Of a DNA stretch of 6,539 nt, positions 5,444 to 6,539 are shown one piece after another; position 1 is the first letter of the stretch, and each line of letters starts with the position of its first letter. The stretch comes from Clostridia bacterium (lineage in GTDB: Bacteria > Bacillota > UBA994 > PWPR01). The position numbers and the translations under genes were made by a program. The notes beneath the pieces were generated by a model. The model made no database searches. It was not told the DNA's origin and was given only the letters and a program-made list of their open reading frames with translations. Where the stretch lies: assembly GCA_003557085.1 (NCBI GenBank), contig PWPR01000017.1, positions 1-6,539 on the forward strand, given 5' to 3'.

Positions 5444-6355
5444 ATGAAAAATAAAAGATGGCAAGCAGACTTGTCTTTGTTATTTGTTGCAGCTATTTGG
5501 GGAAGCACTTTTGTGGTAGTAAAAAACGCAACTGCAGATATGCCTACCTTTACCTTCTTAACAATAAGATTTGCAATTGCTGCAGTAGCAATAGCATTGC
5601 TAAAAAGAGACATCTCTGTATGGAAAAATAAAGACCTTTGGAAGCATGGAATTTTTATTGGACTATTCTTATTTTTAGGATATGCCTTTCAAACATTAGG
5701 GTTACAATATACATCTGCAGCAAAAACAGGGTTTATTACTGGTCTTTATGTAATTATAGTTCCGCTCATTGTTGCCTTAGCAGACAAAAAACTTCCTCGT
5801 AAACTAACTATTTTTGGCATAATTCTAGCAACAATAGGGTTAGCTTTTTTATCTTTAGAAGGCTTTAGTATTGCAATAGGTGACTTTTTAGTTCTCTTAT
5901 GTGCTTTTGCATTTGCAGCTCACATCTATGTTGTATCTATACTTAGCAAAAAATACGATATTATTGCAATAACATCTATTCAGTTACTTACTGTATCAGT
6001 TCTTAGCCTAGTAAATATGGCTGTCTTTGAACTTAATGCCACTGTAGTATGGTCTTCTAATGTTATCTTAGGATTACTAATTACTGCTATACCCGCTACT
6101 TCGCTAGCATTCTGGCTGCAAAACAATTTTCAAAGATTTACTACACCAACTCATACAGCATTAATATTTGCGTCAGAACCTGTATTTGCATATATCTTTG
6201 CATTTTTACTAGCTGGACAAGTTTTCACTGTCAAATATACTATTGGAGCTATTCTTATTCTAAGCGGAATCATTTTAGCAGAACTACCTGTAAAATCTAG
6301 GAAGAATAAAAACTTAAGTCTTTCACATGACAAAATATCCAATCAAAACTATTAG
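5444..6355 (+). CDS. EamA/DMT-superfamily transporter
   Basis: This is an integral inner-membrane protein of the drug/metabolite transporter superfamily with two EamA repeats. It probably exports or imports a small metabolite; the substrate cannot be read from sequence. About ten hydrophobic helices are visible, near residues 9-28, 36-54, 68-86, 95-113, 121-139, 144-166, 172-196, 205-223, 240-258 and 264-283. Family marks are AAIWGSTFVVVK (16-27), the basic IRFAIAA region after helix 2, LQYTSAAKTGFITGLYVIIVPL (87-108) and, in repeat two, THTALIFASEPVFAYIFAFLLAGQ (236-259). Q259 stands where the family commonly has Glu. A charged, polar tail ends the protein. I prefer ATG 5444 (303 aa), where GGTGAT lies 4 nt upstream. 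The in-frame ATG at 5432 has its AGGGG only 1 nt away, and GTG 5435 is another option. It is monocistronic and divergent from tsaE. Confidence 0.9.
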   Translation: MKNKRWQADLSLLFVAAIWGSTFVVVKNATADMPTFTFLTIRFAIAAVAIALLKRDISVWKNKDLWKHGIFIGLFLFLGYAFQTLGLQYTSAAKTGFITGLYVIIVPLIVALADKKLPRKLTIFGIILATIGLAFLSLEGFSIAIGDFLVLLCAFAFAAHIYVVSILSKKYDIIAITSIQLLTVSVLSLVNMAVFELNATVVWSSNVILGLLITAIPATSLAFWLQNNFQRFTTPTHTALIFASEPVFAYIFAFLLAGQVFTVKYTIGAILILSGIILAELPVKSRKNKNLSLSHDKISNQNY

Positions 6356-6370
6356 ATTTCTCAAATAAAA

Positions 6371-6427
6371 GGTTCGACGTCAAATAGTGTTGGTGGGTCA
6401 AAAGTGAAAGTAAAAGACACCTTGTAA
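6371..6427. other. Non-coding segment resembling a mobile-element terminus (tentative)
   Basis: A segment starting ggttcgacgtcaaatagtg, followed by ttggtgggt, stands out from the plain AT-rich spacer around it by higher GC and unlike composition. From memory it looks like the terminal repeat of a transposon, ISL3-type ends being the nearest thought, but no transposase, no matching inverted end and no target duplication are present in the window. It could equally be an ordinary 3' UTR of the transporter gene. No reading frame of any length crosses it. Confidence 0.2.
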
Positions 6428-6447
6428 CTAATAGAATATAATCAGAG

Positions 6448-6480
6448 AAAAGCTTAGATTCGGAAAGATTCTAAGCTTTT
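6448..6480. terminator. Hairpin between convergent genes, probable bidirectional terminator
   Basis: An 11-bp perfect stem, AAAAGCTTAGA (6448-6458) with TCTAAGCTTTT (6470-6480), encloses an 11-base loop. Each strand ends its stem in TTTT, so it could stop transcription from the EamA gene on the plus strand and from the gene fragment entering on the minus strand. The T run is only four bases and belongs to the stem, so termination efficiency is uncertain. It starts 92 bases after the transporter stop codon and 8 bases from the minus-strand stop codon. Confidence 0.6.
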
Positions 6481-6487
6481 AATCTAG

Positions 6488-6538
6488 CTAGATCTTGCGT
6501 AATAAGAATTCTGCTCCTAAAATGATAAAAGTTCCTAA
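6488..6538 (-). CDS. C-terminal fragment of a membrane protein gene (partial, runs off the window)
   Basis: The minus strand is open from the window edge to a TAG at 6490-6488 and encodes LGTFIILGAEFLLRKI followed by the stop. That is a hydrophobic helix with a glycine at each end and a short basic tail, the way many polytopic membrane proteins end. It resembles the last helix of EamA/DMT transporters (compare GAILILSGIILAEL at the end of the neighbouring transporter). Only 16 codons are visible, so neither family nor reality of the gene is proven. An alternative frame (RSRILITQDLARLKA and a stop at the hairpin) is also open but looks less protein-like. The placement of a terminator hairpin just past the stop codon favours a real convergent gene. 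Confidence 0.45.
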   Translation of the reverse strand, partial: LGTFIILGAEFLLRKI

Positions 6539-6539
6539 A

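Noticed and set aside
5398..6342. Minus-strand open frames of 71 and 63 codons (5398-5613 and 6151-6342) opposite the EamA gene
   Set aside because: They are complementary to transporter helices, whose reverse strand is often open. Neither has a credible start signal.
6356..6447. A tRNA or small protein gene in the right-hand spacer
   Set aside because: No cloverleaf-compatible arms or GTTCGAATCC-type T-loop were found despite the GGTTCGA string at 6371-6377, and no open frame longer than a few codons has a ribosome binding site.

Overview
The window is an AT-rich stretch of chromosome from a low-GC Gram-positive bacterium, most likely an anaerobic Firmicute of the Clostridia. The evidence is strong AGGAGG-type ribosome binding sites, a perfect HrcA/CIRCE operator in front of groES-groEL, and the gene order tsaE-tsaB-rimI-tsaD close to groESL, which resembles the ydiB-ydiC-ydiD-ydiE ... 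groES-groEL neighbourhood of Bacillus subtilis. I cannot name the species.

Layout, in order of transcription. (1) On the minus strand from about 5333 down to 2052, a compact five-gene operon encodes tsaE, tsaB, rimI, tsaD and a 5-formyltetrahydrofolate cyclo-ligase. All four gene junctions overlap, by 13, 4, 8 and 20 nt, so translation is probably coupled. The operon ends in an intrinsic terminator whose stem contains the last stop codon. (2) Eleven bases further on, also on the minus strand, lies the -35 box of the groES-groEL promoter. A CIRCE operator sits just downstream of the predicted transcription start, followed by groES (95 aa) and groEL (541 aa); the window stops 11 bases past groEL, so its terminator is not visible. 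(3) On the plus strand from 5444 to 6355, divergent from the tsa operon, is a ten-helix EamA/DMT-family transporter. (4) The last 184 bases hold a short stretch that may be the remnant of a mobile-element end, a terminator-like hairpin, and the last 16 codons of a membrane protein gene entering on the minus strand from outside the window.

How the genes work together: TsaE, TsaB and TsaD form the machinery that transfers threonylcarbamoyl to A37 of ANN-decoding tRNAs (t6A). TsaC/Sua5, which makes the threonylcarbamoyl-adenylate donor, is not in this window. RimI is the N-alpha-acetyltransferase that habitually travels with these genes. The folate enzyme recycles 5-formyl-THF and is co-transcribed, which is the least standard part of the operon. 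GroES/GroEL are the heat-regulated chaperonin.

Every full gene belongs to a well-known family. I found no evidence of an undescribed system; the points worth a second look are small-scale architecture and the poorly explained right-hand end. No stretch longer than about 155 bases lacks a gene.
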